A stretch of 39,075 nucleotides of DNA from Nonomuraea basaltis (GTDB taxonomy: Bacteria; Actinomycetota; Actinomycetes; Streptosporangiales; Streptosporangiaceae), in assembly GCF_005893125.1 (NCBI RefSeq), contig NZ_VCJS01000115.1, forward strand, positions 1-39,075. The letters run 5' to 3'. The stretch's first letter is position 1. Every line of letters begins with the position of its first letter. Shown one piece after another: positions 1 through 8,754 of this stretch. The notes below the pieces were generated by a model that worked only from the letters and a program-made list of their open reading frames with translations, was not told the origin of the DNA and made no database searches. A program made the position numbers and the translations under genes.

Positions 1-17
1 GTGTGTATAAGAGACAG
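1..17 (+). other. Nextera/Tn5 mosaic-end remnant (library adapter)
   Basis: These 17 bases match the 3' part of the Nextera transposase mosaic end (ATGTGTATAAGAGACAG) except for the first base. It is read-through adapter, not genome, so the left edge of the window is not a biological boundary and any reading frame through it is artificial. Confidence 0.95.
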
Positions 18-19
18 GA

Positions 20-487
20 CGTCAAACCGCCCGCGTCGGCTACAGCAACGTCGCCAAGGAGATCGCCGACCACTCCGCCGGCAAGGTCACCACCCGAGAC
101 GACGCCAACGCCGCCCCCGGGGACTTCATCGAGCACGCACGCCAGGCACAGCGGATGGCCATCGAGATGCTCCACCGCGCCGTCACCGTGGAGCGCATGA
201 ACGGCACATCGTGGGAGGACATCGCCAAGAAACTGCGGCTACCCCTCGCACAAGTGCTCGACCAATACGAGCACTGCGACCTCACCCACCTGGCCGACGA
301 GAACGGCGAGACCGGCGTCTGGCGCGTCCTCGCCGAAACCTGCGTCGCGCCCATCCCCAGCATGTGCGACCCCCACCCGGGGAAAGTCGCCATCGAGCTG
401 GACGAGTGGTACAAGGCGTACGCCTCTGGCCAGCCCGGCGACCCCGCCGGCGCTGCCGCCCCCAACCCAGTCACAGCCCACCTGTAG
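20..487 (+). CDS. hypothetical protein, 5' end missing, with HTH-like segment
   Basis: The frame is open from the adapter to a TAG stop at 485-487, giving about 155 residues with the N-terminus cut off. An in-frame ATG at 155 exists, but the frame upstream of it also looks coding (ARVGYSNVAKEIADHSAGK), so I treat the gene as 5'-partial. The middle (SWEDIAKKLRLPLAQVLDQY) has the spacing of a small helix-turn-helix. The C-terminus is acidic and then Ala/Pro rich. No catalytic motif is recognised. It runs in the same direction as the Tra operon at the far right of the window and converges on the holin-like gene at 654. It may belong to the early/transfer region of the same element, but that is inference. 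Confidence 0.6.
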   Translation, partial: RQTARVGYSNVAKEIADHSAGKVTTRDDANAAPGDFIEHARQAQRMAIEMLHRAVTVERMNGTSWEDIAKKLRLPLAQVLDQYEHCDLTHLADENGETGVWRVLAETCVAPIPSMCDPHPGKVAIELDEWYKAYASGQPGDPAGAAAPNPVTAHL

Positions 488-653
488 CCAGTCGCCGGCG
501 GGACGGCCCCGAAAACGAGTACGCCGCCCCCTGCAACGAGCTTCACGACAGGCGAGAGGAGCGGCCTCTTCACGCCCGCCACCCGAAGAGAGGACGGCGT
601 ACCACCGGAAGGAAACACCAGCCCCAAAGGTCCGGTGCATCCAGCCGCCGAGT

Positions 654-1001
654 TTAGCCCCTGCGGTCCTCCCGCAGATACTCGTAACCCGTGTACGGCT
701 CCCGCTCCGCCGCCGGCGACTCCGCCGAACCACCCGACTCCGAGCTCGAGCCCGCGGCCGCGCCGTACGCCGGGCCGGCCACGAAGCCGACACTCAGCAG
801 AAACTTGCCGAGCCACGCCAAGGACGGCACCTTCTCCAGCAGCCGCGCCAGCGTGTAGTAGCCGGAGATCGCCAGACCAGTGACGACCGTGGTCGTGGCG
901 TCCACGTCCAGGTCGAGACCCTTACCGCCGAGGATCGCCGCCAGCGCGGCGACCCAGACCGGCACATAAGTGCGCAGGTGAGACTTGAAGAAATCGGACA
1001 T
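654..1001 (-). CDS. small membrane protein, putative phage holin
   Basis: The product has 115 residues. A short basic N-terminus is followed by two hydrophobic stretches (about residues 13-27 and 34-48) and a third weaker one around 63-82. It ends in a hydrophilic Ser/Glu/Arg-rich tail. Size, two to three membrane segments and the charged tail fit phage holins, which permeabilise the membrane at lysis. The family is diverse and no signature motif proves it. The start at 1001 is chosen because a GGAGGG ribosome binding site lies 7 bases upstream; the longer open frame upstream is not protein-like. It follows the coiled-coil membrane protein at 1082-1408 on the same strand, with an 80-base gap carrying the tail-module intergenic motif. 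This ties it to the phage transcription programme. No endolysin gene is seen beside it. Confidence 0.6.
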   Translation of the reverse strand: MSDFFKSHLRTYVPVWVAALAAILGGKGLDLDVDATTTVVTGLAISGYYTLARLLEKVPSLAWLGKFLLSVGFVAGPAYGAAAGSSSESGGSAESPAAEREPYTGYEYLREDRRG

Positions 1002-1062
1002 CGCTCTGCCCTCCATCGGGGGTCGAAAGACCACGTCCGGGCGAGGATGCCGCCCTGGCCGA

Positions 1063-1072
1063 GCTAGCGTCC
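1063..1072 (-). promoter_or_regulatory. phage intergenic motif, copy 1
   Basis: On the coding (minus) strand this reads GGACGCTAGC. It starts 9 bases after the stop of the gene at 1082-1408 and lies about 60 bases before the start of the holin-like gene. It belongs to the family described under the copy at 16134-16143. Confidence 0.5.
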
Positions 1073-1081
1073 GCTTCCGCT

Positions 1082-1408
1082 TCACTTGCCGAGCAGGTTG
1101 AACACCAGCGTGATGATCAGGCCGCAGATCGTAATCCCCGTCGCGATCCACATGTTCGTCCGCCTCGACTTCTCCGCCGACTCCTTCCGGCCGGCCAGGT
1201 CCTGCTCCACCAGCCGCAGCCGCGCCTCCTGGTCGCCCTGGCTGGACTCGAGCTGCCCCACCCGCTGACTCAGCAGCGCACCGGCCGCAATCTGGGACCG
1301 CCACTCCGCCGCCAGCTCGCGAATCTCCAGGCTCAGATCACCGATCCGGCCCTCCACCCGCTGAATCAGCCGCGACAGTTCCCCCGTGGTCGGCTCCTGA
1401 TCCGCCAT
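1082..1408 (-). CDS. coiled-coil protein with C-terminal membrane anchor, holin-accessory type
   Basis: The product has 108 residues. Residues about 10-80 are charged and heptad-like (LSRLIQRVEGRIGDLSLEI), predicting a coiled coil. One C-terminal membrane helix follows (MWIATGITICGLIITLVFNL), ending NLLGK. This layout matches the haemolysin XhlA or holin-accessory type found in phage lysis cassettes, where a soluble coiled coil is tethered to the membrane beside the holin. I did not identify a named family with certainty. The ATG at 1406-1408 has a GGGGG stretch upstream. It is the first gene of a two-gene minus-strand lysis-type unit, with a motif copy upstream at 1468. Confidence 0.6.
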   Translation of the reverse strand: MADQEPTTGELSRLIQRVEGRIGDLSLEIRELAAEWRSQIAAGALLSQRVGQLESSQGDQEARLRLVEQDLAGRKESAEKSRRTNMWIATGITICGLIITLVFNLLGK

Positions 1409-1467
1409 GACTGCCCCCGCACCCTTCGGCCTCTGTCTGTCGAGCGGGCATGCTGCCGGGTCAGAAC

Positions 1468-1479
1468 GGTTACCGTCCC
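1468..1479 (-). promoter_or_regulatory. phage intergenic motif, copy 2 (variant)
   Basis: The coding strand reads GGGACGGTAACC, one base off the GGACGGTAGCC form seen at 5824. It lies about 60 bases upstream of the start of the gene at 1082-1408. Confidence 0.4.
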
Positions 1480-1592
1480 ACCCCAGCAGCACACGCCCAC
1501 ATCAGAGGGTGTCTTCGATCCCGAGTGCAAGATCGTGATCTGGCCCCGGGGGAGGCAACACCGCCGGAAAGACCTTGATCACAGGGGGAATA

Positions 1593-1988
1593 TCATCGAG
1601 GGCGATGGGCCCGGATATCCACAGGGCGTCCATCGGGATCGCGAGCCGTCATCGTCCATTGCGTGGGCAGTGTCTCGATCTGTCCGACCGGCCGCCCGGC
1701 ATCCAGAATCCGTTCGCGAAGCTCACACAGTTGTGCGTATGTGCCCACCCGCAGTCCCCAACCCGCCCGGTTCAGGGGATCAAGATCGAGGGCGGGGACG
1801 GTAGCGGTTTCGACGATCATCAGATGGTCGGCCCCGCCGACATCGAGGACTGCGATCCGAGGATCAGCAGAGGTTGCAGCGCGCTCGAACGCGAGCATGG
1901 CTCCGAGCAACTCCGTGTAGTACGCCACGAGCCTGTCGAGTTCGGTCGTAGACAGTGTCAGATGGTTGATTCCGAGCAGATCGGTCAT
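1593..1988 (-). CDS. VOC (glyoxalase/bleomycin-resistance fold) family protein
   Basis: The product has 131 residues, the usual length of a single-domain vicinal oxygen chelate protein. It begins with the typical first strand and helix (LGINHLTLSTTELDRLVAYY). An aromatic-rich middle follows, and it ends with the family C-terminal signature (TARDPDGRPVDIRAH), in which a DPDG turn precedes the last strand. Candidate metal ligands are the His in INHLTLS and those in the later strands. Substrate cannot be told. The ATG at 1988 is preferred because the VOC fold starts right there, although the frame stays open to 2042. It stands alone, downstream of the strong terminator at 2078-2120, between lysis-type and tail genes. 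It looks like a passenger or host-type gene, not a structural phage gene. Confidence 0.8.
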   Translation of the reverse strand: MTDLLGINHLTLSTTELDRLVAYYTELLGAMLAFERAATSADPRIAVLDVGGADHLMIVETATVPALDLDPLNRAGWGLRVGTYAQLCELRERILDAGRPVGQIETLPTQWTMTARDPDGRPVDIRAHRPR

Positions 1989-2077
1989 GATCAACCGAGC
2001 GTAGCTCAGCCACATCGCGATCTTGCACTTTACTGATGGCATCGCGTATCAGGGTGTCGTGGGTTTCCTGCGTTCGC

Positions 2078-2120
2078 GCCGGGCGGGCCCTCGCTGCAGC
2101 GCTGCGAGGGCCCGCCCGGC
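2078..2120 (-). terminator. strong stem-loop terminator
   Basis: A perfect inverted repeat with 17-bp arms (2078-2094 and 2104-2120) and a 9-base loop begins 8 bases after the stop of the secreted-protein gene at 2128. There is no U tract, which is normal for actinobacterial I-shaped terminators. It separates that gene from the VOC gene. Confidence 0.85.
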
Positions 2121-2127
2121 CGGATGG

Positions 2128-2580
2128 CTAGAGTTCGTTCTGCATCCAGTACTCGATGGTGTGCTTGTGGCCCTTGAGTTCGAGCATGACCTGGTAGTTC
2201 GTGCCCTTCTTGGCTTTGATCTTCAGGTAGTGCTTCACGCCGTTGCCACAGTATTGCCAATTCGAACTCTTCACTGGCCAGCCCACGTCCCCGGTGACGA
2301 CCCGGAACAGCGTGGCCATGATCTTGGTTTTGTCGCCGCCATCCCAGCAGCGGAAGACGACCTGCAGAGTCTTGGACTGGGACTTGTACTGCCGTTTGAC
2401 CCGCCAGACCTTGATCGGGGTGTGGGAGTCGTGGCCGAGGTTGATCCAGCGGCCCTGGGACTGGACCGACGCCAGCAGACCGGGCGCGGCGGCCTGCGCC
2501 GACGCGGGCATGGCCAGCGACCCCAGCGGGATGAATGTAGCGGCGGCGAGCGCAGCACCGATCCTTTGAATGCGTTTCAT
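2128..2580 (-). CDS. small secreted protein of unknown function
   Basis: The product has 150 residues. It has a clear Sec signal peptide: MKRIQR, then a hydrophobic Ala/Leu core, with likely cleavage after the ASAQAAA stretch near residue 31. The mature part of about 120 residues is basic and beta-rich and carries two cysteines (VFRCWDGG and WQYCGNG) that probably form a disulphide. I recognise no enzymatic motif. The start at 2580 is fixed by the signal peptide; the upstream open frame is not protein-like. Its own leader contains a 10-bp stem-loop (2616-2640) and it ends in a strong terminator, so it is a monocistronic unit. It sits between tail and lysis-type genes and may be a lysogenic-conversion passenger; this is inference. 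Confidence 0.75.
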   Translation of the reverse strand: MKRIQRIGAALAAATFIPLGSLAMPASAQAAAPGLLASVQSQGRWINLGHDSHTPIKVWRVKRQYKSQSKTLQVVFRCWDGGDKTKIMATLFRVVTGDVGWPVKSSNWQYCGNGVKHYLKIKAKKGTNYQVMLELKGHKHTIEYWMQNEL

Positions 2581-2615
2581 GTCGAGACCCCGTCCTGTCT
2601 TCACGTTCCCCGGCA

Positions 2616-2640
2616 GCAAGCGGTCCCCTTGACCGCTTGC
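2616..2640. promoter_or_regulatory. inverted repeat in leader of the secreted-protein gene
   Basis: Perfect 10-bp arms (GCAAGCGGTC and GACCGCTTGC) enclose a 5-base loop, 36 bases upstream of the ATG at 2580. It could be an operator or a leader hairpin. It could also end transcription arriving from the tail operon, whose last gene stops at 2755. Confidence 0.5.
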
Positions 2641-2754
2641 CCCGAGGCCTGTGCCACCAGGATCGTGGCGCCCGAATTGTTCGGCACCCCTGATCAGGCA
2701 GGCAAACAATTGCGTTCCTGGGGAGAACGATCGTGACTGATCGAAGACACCCTC

Positions 2755-3174
2755 TCAGCGGTGCCAGGCGCCCAGCACGGTGACCGACACCCCGCCCGAG
2801 CCCGAGGTGCGGCGGGCCCGCACCTCGATCCTCTTCCGTTCCCCGAACTTCCACGACTCGGCGAGAAATCCGGACACGGTGATGGTGCCGGCGGCTGTGG
2901 ACGTCTTCGTGCCGATCGCCACGCCGTCCACGGCGAGCTGCACCTCCAGCACACCGCCAACGGTCACGTCCACCGCGAGGGAACTGCCCGAGCGCGGGAA
3001 CACCGACCAGGCCGCCACCTCGAACGTGGTGCTGCTCACCGATGTGGCCTGCGTCGAGAACGTGATGCCGCGCATCCCGATCTGAAGCTCGAGCTTCTTC
3101 ACCCGAGCCTGGAGGTCCTTCACGAGCGCCACCAGGTCGTGCAGCCGCTGATCGCTGGCCTTGATCTGCGTCAC
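2755..3174 (-). CDS. small tail protein with N-terminal coiled coil
   Basis: The product has 139 residues. Residues about 8-35 form a heptad-like helix (LHDLVALVKDLQARVKKLEL). A beta-rich C-terminal domain of about 100 residues follows. A short coiled coil followed by an all-beta domain is common in trimeric tail-fibre and tail-tip parts. Specific function is unknown. Its ATG overlaps the stop of the Gp37-like gene at 3171 in the ATGA style, so the two are translationally coupled. It is the last gene of the tail operon. Confidence 0.65.
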   Translation of the reverse strand: MTQIKASDQRLHDLVALVKDLQARVKKLELQIGMRGITFSTQATSVSSTTFEVAAWSVFPRSGSSLAVDVTVGGVLEVQLAVDGVAIGTKTSTAAGTITVSGFLAESWKFGERKRIEVRARRTSGSGGVSVTVLGAWHR

Positions 3175-5765
3175 GACGTACCCCCGATCGGTCCCCCACC
3201 CGGCAGCGAGTCATCCACAGCGGTGGTGAGCTCCGCCGTCGTCACCGTCACCAGCTCGCCCTCGTCCGTATTCGGCTGTACCCGAATGCTGATGATCTTC
3301 ATCTCACGTTCCAGACCCGGCGACCCATCCGGCCGCTCCGGATACAGATGGTCATTAGCGATGATCACGGGCACATTCGCGCCGAGCTCCCACTCCCACC
3401 AGCGGACGTTCGTCCCCGGCACAAGCTCGAACTCGAACACCATCCGGGCGCCCTTCGACGCGTCCGCGGCCCGCTGCGTCTCGTCCTTCAACGCCTGCGG
3501 ACTGGTCAGCCCCTCGAAGGTGTAGGCCTGCTCCAGCTTCGGCCAGCCAGCCCCGTGCAGGTCGTCACGGACCACCCTCTCGATCAGCACGCCGCCCTCG
3601 GACAGGGCGAGCTTGCCGTAGACGACCGTGGCCAGGCCCGGCCTGGTGCTGCGCCGGAACTTCTTCACGTTGCCCGGGTACTCCAACGTCAAGATGGACG
3701 ACGGCGGATCATCCCGGTTGACCCTGCGCAGCTCGAACCGTGGCCGGTCGTTCTCCGGATCCCACGCCGGTTTCGCCCACCACTCGAACCCGCCCGGCGC
3801 GGCCGCGATGTCCCCCACCGTGTCGCCGGCGCGGGAGAAGTCCTCTTGCCGGTACTCGCGATCCACGGGCACGGTGCCGGGCACGCCGCTCGTGACGAGC
3901 CACCGCTTGTCCGCCTCCACGCCGGTCAGGTTCAGGATCCAGTCGATCTCCGTGTGCGCCAGGGTGCCCGTGCGCGGCCCCGTGAAGGGGATGAAGCGGC
4001 GCGAGTAGATGCCGGTCACGTCCTCGACGCTGATCCGCAGGATGCCCGTCTCGGAGTCGTAGTCGGTCGGGTCCACAACGCGGCCGCCGCCCACGAACCG
4101 CTCCCCGCGGTAGATCAACAGCATGGTGCGCTCACTGCGGGTGGCTGCTTCGACCCGGCCGACCGTGTAGTCCTCGTCGTACAACGGGATCTCGGCCGTC
4201 AGGCTGCCGCCGCCGCCGAGCGCCAGATCGAAGGACACGTTCTGCAACGGGAGGCTGTCGAGCGGGCGGTGAGAGGCCCAGTCGTAGAGGACGAACTCAT
4301 AGGGCGGCGCGGCGCCAGTGGAGTCCTCCAGCGTGGTCGCCGACAGCGGCACCCGAGCGGACCGGTTGCCGAGCCCGTCCACCGCGTCCACGCCCAGGCT
4401 GTACGTGATCCCTGGCGTGAGCTGGGTGAAGGTGAACACCTGGCTGGCCGGCCCCACCTGAGCGATCCGCGTCGCCCCCAAGTACAGGCCGTAGCCGTCG
4501 AGGCCCACATTGTCGTCACTGGATGCGTCCCACGAGATTGTCACCGCGGTCTGGGTGACCGCGACCAGCCGCACCGACCCGGGCAGCGTCGGCGGGCTGG
4601 TGTCCGGCTGCGCCTTGACGGTCTTCGTGCCGATCGCCGACCGGTTACCGAGCAGGTCCTTGGCGTCCACGCCGACCGTGTAGAGCCCGCCCGCCGTCAA
4701 CCCCGTGAACGTCCTGGTGCGCGTCGTCTGGTCTGAGCCTTGCTTCTGGCCATTCAAAAAGATGCCGTAACCGGTGATCGCCGTCTGGTCGTAAGGCTGG
4801 TCCCACTCCACCGTGATGCTGCCGGCCGCGAGCGCCGTCACCCTGGGAACGGGAGTGAGCGGCGGGGTCGTGTCGTTGATGGGCGTCAGCGTGATGCTGG
4901 CCTTTTCACTGCGGTTGCCTTTGCCGTCCACCGCATCGACCTCGACGGTGACGGGCACCCCCGGCGTCAACCCGCTGAAGGTCTTCGCCCGTCCGGACTG
5001 GTCGGCGCCGTCCTTCGCGCCGTTCTTGTAGACGCCGTACCCGCTGACACCCGTGCCGGAGTCACTGGAAGCTTCCCACGTGACGGTGAGCGACGTCGGC
5101 GTCATCGCCGTCAGTCTGAGGTTGCCCGGCACGCTCGGCGGTTCCTCGTCCGGGGTCGGTCCCCACACGCCGCCCGACCACGCATACGACAAGCCGGACG
5201 GCAACCCCGTCACCAACTGCTGAGACATGCTGAAGCTGCCGGACAGGAAATCCCGACTGGCCGACGCCGACCAAACCCGCCGCGCGTTGCCGTCCGTCCA
5301 GTCACGCCAGGTGACGCCCCGGTGAGTGAAACCGGACGGCCAACTGTAGTTAGTGTTGTCCGACCCCGTGACGTAGACCGAGATGCCGAGCAGCGCTACG
5401 CACCCGTCCGGCAGGCCGCTCGCCGACATGGAAGCGCTGCCCGTGGTGACACCCGAGCTCGAACCGTAGTACTCGTCGGCGTTCGACAGCTCATACATCC
5501 ACATGAAGATGCGGTCCGTCGAGTTGCTCGTGGTGACCGTCACGCTCGAGTCGCCACCGTACGAAATCTTCGACAGCATGCGGATGCCGAGCGTGTTGGA
5601 CGCCCACTCGTGCTCCTCGTAGCCGCCCGAGATCGAGTTGATACTGGCGTAGGACTGGACGAACAGCACGATTCTGTTGCCGTAGCTGGCCGACCCGAAA
5701 CTGTAGGTGTGCGAACTCGACGCCGATTGTGTCGTGTACGGCGTTGCCATCCTGACCAGCGACAT
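3171..5765 (-). CDS. Gp37-like phage tail protein with three Fn3 domains
   Basis: The product has 864 residues. Residues 1-205 form a beta-rich N-terminal domain distantly like the N-termini of the two upstream tail proteins. Three Fn3 domains follow (about 210-485), each with the V.GYG.Y..G....DQ core and the VDA.D..GNRS ending. From about 495 to the end is a region resembling the siphovirus ReqiPepy6 Gp37-like family (FVLYDWASHRPLDSLPLQN, then LTAEIPL and later EFELVPGTNVRWWEW). That family is a tail-tip or baseplate hub component in actinobacteriophages. The Fn3 arrays probably give weak carbohydrate or surface binding. It lies between the distal-tail-like gene and the small coiled-coil protein, where tail-tip genes are expected. 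The gap upstream carries an intergenic motif copy. Confidence 0.75.
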   Translation of the reverse strand: MSLVRMATPYTTQSASSSHTYSFGSASYGNRIVLFVQSYASINSISGGYEEHEWASNTLGIRMLSKISYGGDSSVTVTTSNSTDRIFMWMYELSNADEYYGSSSGVTTGSASMSASGLPDGCVALLGISVYVTGSDNTNYSWPSGFTHRGVTWRDWTDGNARRVWSASASRDFLSGSFSMSQQLVTGLPSGLSYAWSGGVWGPTPDEEPPSVPGNLRLTAMTPTSLTVTWEASSDSGTGVSGYGVYKNGAKDGADQSGRAKTFSGLTPGVPVTVEVDAVDGKGNRSEKASITLTPINDTTPPLTPVPRVTALAAGSITVEWDQPYDQTAITGYGIFLNGQKQGSDQTTRTRTFTGLTAGGLYTVGVDAKDLLGNRSAIGTKTVKAQPDTSPPTLPGSVRLVAVTQTAVTISWDASSDDNVGLDGYGLYLGATRIAQVGPASQVFTFTQLTPGITYSLGVDAVDGLGNRSARVPLSATTLEDSTGAAPPYEFVLYDWASHRPLDSLPLQNVSFDLALGGGGSLTAEIPLYDEDYTVGRVEAATRSERTMLLIYRGERFVGGGRVVDPTDYDSETGILRISVEDVTGIYSRRFIPFTGPRTGTLAHTEIDWILNLTGVEADKRWLVTSGVPGTVPVDREYRQEDFSRAGDTVGDIAAAPGGFEWWAKPAWDPENDRPRFELRRVNRDDPPSSILTLEYPGNVKKFRRSTRPGLATVVYGKLALSEGGVLIERVVRDDLHGAGWPKLEQAYTFEGLTSPQALKDETQRAADASKGARMVFEFELVPGTNVRWWEWELGANVPVIIANDHLYPERPDGSPGLEREMKIISIRVQPNTDEGELVTVTTAELTTAVDDSLPGGGPIGGTS

Positions 5766-5823
5766 AGCAGTCCCCCCGTGGCCGATGTCGTGATGCAGGG
5801 CCGCACCATGCCCGGCCAGGGGG

Positions 5824-5833
5824 GCTACCGTCC
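5824..5833 (-). promoter_or_regulatory. phage intergenic motif, copy 3
   Basis: The coding strand reads GGACGGTAGC, placed between GGGGGC and GCCCCC arms that could form a stem. It starts 7 bases after the stop at 5841 and about 60 bases before the ATG at 5765. Confidence 0.5.
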
Positions 5834-5840
5834 GCCCCCG

Positions 5841-8678
5841 TCAACTCCAGGCGTCGTACGCCTCAACCACCAGCCGCGGCGTGCCCACCTCGCCCGCCAC
5901 AGGCTCGCCGGCCAGCGTGATCGTGTTGACGCCAGGGATCAGGTGGAACCACGCCGGCAGGTGCGCCAACGCGCTGCGGCCCGGCCGCGGCCCCAGCCAC
6001 ACGGTCGGTGGCACGTGCGCCAGCACCTGACGGCTCGCCAGGTCGAACGTGAACGAGTAGCGCGGATCCGCCGGGAGCCGGCTCGCGTCCCCGGGCATGC
6101 CGCGCATGACCGTTCCCGTCTCCTCGTGCGTGATCGTCCATCCCCGGATCGGCCCGAACAGGCGCAACCTCGCCGGAATGTTCGCGTAGGTGCCGGACAG
6201 CTCGATCACGGCCGAGGCCTCCCCCGGGAGCGTCCCGATCACCGCTGTGGCGCTCACCGGCACGATCGCGTACCGGCGCGGGTCAGCCACCTTCAGCGGC
6301 AGCTCCCACTCGAACGCCAGCGGCCCATCGTCGGTGATGCGGATCTGCCCATCCAACCGGACCCGCACCTGCCTGGTCATGCGGGCGTCGGATACCCGCA
6401 GCCATGCTTTGTCCCGTGGATGGATGGCGCGCAGCAGCCGTTGCTTGGCCGCCAGCATCGCCAGATTGCTGTCCGCCACGGCGGTGCCCTTCAGCACGAT
6501 CCGGCGCGGCCCGTGCCGGCCAGCGCCGTCCCACCCGCCGTCCACTCCGCCCCGTCCGGTGGAGACCGGCGACACCGGCGCCGACGACGCCCACCCCTCC
6601 GGGCTCTTAACGGTCCACGTCACCAGATGCTGATCGAGCACGTTTCCCGCCCATGCGCCCAGCCGGTACACCGGCGTGGACACCGGGACGTACGGCAGCC
6701 CAGCCGTTGTCACCTGCTGGGTGTTGTCGGCGCTGCGCTGCCCGATCGAGTCCACCGCGGCCACCCGAACGTCGTAGGTAGCCCCAGGAGTCAAGCCGGT
6801 GACGGTGTGGCGGCGGGTCAGCAGCCCGCCCACCGTGTAGTCCACGCCCGGCGTGGTGTGCACGGTCGCCTGGTCCACGATCACCTCGTAGCCGGCCACG
6901 GCGAAGTCGTCGCTCGACTCAGTCCACGCCACGGTGAGAGAGTCCTCCCCGGCCGTCACGGTAAGCGCCGGCGGGGTCGGGTTGAAGTCGTTCAGTGTCC
7001 GTACGACGAGCTCCGCCGGCGTGGTGGAGCGTTGCCCGATGTGGTCCACCGCCCACACCCGCACGACATACGGCGTGTCGTCCGGCAGCCCCGACCGCGA
7101 CAGGCTCCGCACGGTGGTGCTGACGGCCACCGTCTGCCCGTCCACCGCGACGTCGTAGCCGACCACCTGCACGTCATCGGCGGCCGGATCCCACTCCACC
7201 GTCCAGCCCGTGTACGACAGGGCGGTCACGCGCAGGTTCGGCGGCGACGACGGCGGCACGTCCGCCGGCGTGACATGCGTGAGCTGAGCCAGGGCGGACC
7301 GGTTGCCGGAGGAGTCCGCAGCGTCCACCGCCACCTGGTAGGTGCTCTGCGGGGTCAGGCTGGCGAACGTGTACGACGTCCCGGCCTGATCGTTGCCCAG
7401 CTTCTGCCCGCCGAGGTGAACGCCGTACCCGGTCACGCCCACGTTGTCGCTGGCCGGATCCCACTGAACGGTGAACCCGTACGGCCCGCCCGAGACCACG
7501 CGCAGGTTCGCCGGCACCGCGGGCGGCTCCACGTCGGCCTGCGTCTCCACCGTCAGTGACGCCTTCGGCGACCGGTTCCCGATCGCATCGGTGGCATCCA
7601 CCTCCACCAGGTAGGTGTGGCCCGGCAGGAGGTTCGACAGTGTCCGGCCCAGCCCCTCCTGGTCGGCGCCTTGCTTGGTGCCGTCCACGTACAGGCCGTA
7701 CCCGGTCACACCGACGTTGTCGCTGGCCGGATCCCACGCCACCGACACCTGCGTCAGCCCGGCCGCGGTCAGCCGCAGGTTCCCGGGCACGGTGGGCGGA
7801 GTACCGTCCGGCGTCACCGACAGCGACGCCTTGGCAGACCGGTTCCCAGCCGCATCGACAGCATCCACCTGCACGAGGTACGTCTGGCCCGGGGTGAGGC
7901 CCGTCAGCGACGCGGTGAGGGCCGTCTGGTCGCTGCCCTGCTTGACCCCGTCCTTGTAGAAGCCATATCCAGTGACTGCCACATTGTCGCTGGAGGCGTC
8001 CCACGCAATGGAGGCCACTGTCCCGGTGACGCTGGTCGCGCGCAGGTTGCCCGGAACAGAGGGAGCTTGGCTGTCGGTCGAGCCGTACCCAACGATCAGG
8101 AACGGCGAGGCGCTGGTAGAGGTCGGTACATTCGACACGGTCCACGTGCGTGACCCCGGCGCGGGCATCGCGCCGGTGGCGAAGGCCGAACTGCTCGACG
8201 TGCCGATCGTGGTGTAGCTGGAGACCAGGCCCTGGTTGTACGTGACACTGCTGAGCGAGCTGCCGGAACTGGAGTTCAGCGCCGAGAAAACGCGGCCGCT
8301 CGCGTTCGCGGGCACGGTCGCGGTGGCGGAGATGCTCGTGACGTTCGTTCCCTGCCCAGGGGCGGAGAACAGACGCTCGGCGCAGTCCTCCCGCTCATAC
8401 AGCACCGCGTGGACGCGCGAGTCAGTGATGCCGGTGATATCGAGCGACGTCTCAGTCCCGTCCGAAATCCGGGAGTAGATGCGGACGTGGTTGAAGGCGG
8501 TCATCGAATCGTCCAGCGTCCAGGCAACCCCGTTCGTGGCCACGCCGGTGAAGCTGTTGTACGCGCTGATCGCCAAGATCAGCCGCGCCCCCACCTTGGC
8601 GGGAGTGCTGATCGCGATCCGGTGGCCGCTACCTACGACGTTGTCGCCGCTGTATTGGACTACAACCCTGTTCGCCAC
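5841..8678 (-). CDS. distal-tail-like phage protein with five Fn3 domains
   Basis: The product has 945 residues. The start is GTG at 8678 (VANRVVVQYSG), chosen because it has a GGAGGGG site 4 bases upstream and aligns with the N-terminus of the paralogue at 11013; the longer frame to 8984 is not protein-like. Residues 1-205 form a beta-rich domain shared with that paralogue (HAVLYERED, PANASGR, FLIVGYGSTD). About 207-660 hold five Fn3 repeats. About 665-945 form the conserved tail domain (PVYRLGAWAGN, GTAVADSNLAMLAAKQRL, FEWELPLKVADPRRYA), which resembles siphophage distal tail (Dit) proteins linking tail tube and tip. The paralogue lies directly upstream with three Fn3 units, so this pair arose by duplication followed by Fn3 gain or loss. 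Confidence 0.75.
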   Translation of the reverse strand: MANRVVVQYSGDNVVGSGHRIAISTPAKVGARLILAISAYNSFTGVATNGVAWTLDDSMTAFNHVRIYSRISDGTETSLDITGITDSRVHAVLYEREDCAERLFSAPGQGTNVTSISATATVPANASGRVFSALNSSSGSSLSSVTYNQGLVSSYTTIGTSSSSAFATGAMPAPGSRTWTVSNVPTSTSASPFLIVGYGSTDSQAPSVPGNLRATSVTGTVASIAWDASSDNVAVTGYGFYKDGVKQGSDQTALTASLTGLTPGQTYLVQVDAVDAAGNRSAKASLSVTPDGTPPTVPGNLRLTAAGLTQVSVAWDPASDNVGVTGYGLYVDGTKQGADQEGLGRTLSNLLPGHTYLVEVDATDAIGNRSPKASLTVETQADVEPPAVPANLRVVSGGPYGFTVQWDPASDNVGVTGYGVHLGGQKLGNDQAGTSYTFASLTPQSTYQVAVDAADSSGNRSALAQLTHVTPADVPPSSPPNLRVTALSYTGWTVEWDPAADDVQVVGYDVAVDGQTVAVSTTVRSLSRSGLPDDTPYVVRVWAVDHIGQRSTTPAELVVRTLNDFNPTPPALTVTAGEDSLTVAWTESSDDFAVAGYEVIVDQATVHTTPGVDYTVGGLLTRRHTVTGLTPGATYDVRVAAVDSIGQRSADNTQQVTTAGLPYVPVSTPVYRLGAWAGNVLDQHLVTWTVKSPEGWASSAPVSPVSTGRGGVDGGWDGAGRHGPRRIVLKGTAVADSNLAMLAAKQRLLRAIHPRDKAWLRVSDARMTRQVRVRLDGQIRITDDGPLAFEWELPLKVADPRRYAIVPVSATAVIGTLPGEASAVIELSGTYANIPARLRLFGPIRGWTITHEETGTVMRGMPGDASRLPADPRYSFTFDLASRQVLAHVPPTVWLGPRPGRSALAHLPAWFHLIPGVNTITLAGEPVAGEVGTPRLVVEAYDAWS

Positions 8679-8741
8679 TGTGCCCCTCCACCTTTGCCAG
8701 TCCCCGTACTGCGGCCGAGGGTCATCATGCTGAGCCCCGCA

Positions 8742-8750
8742 GCTACCGTC
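8742..8750 (-). promoter_or_regulatory. phage intergenic motif, copy 4
   Basis: The coding strand reads AGACGGTAGC (8742-8751), 3 bases past the stop of the gene at 8755-11013 and about 65 bases upstream of the GTG at 8678. Confidence 0.45.
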
Positions 8751-8754
8751 TTGG

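Noticed and set aside
4740..7559. 939-residue + strand open frame opposite the Fn3 tail genes
   Set aside because: Arg/Pro/His-rich composition and exact antisense position to two well-supported tail proteins; it is a high-GC shadow frame.
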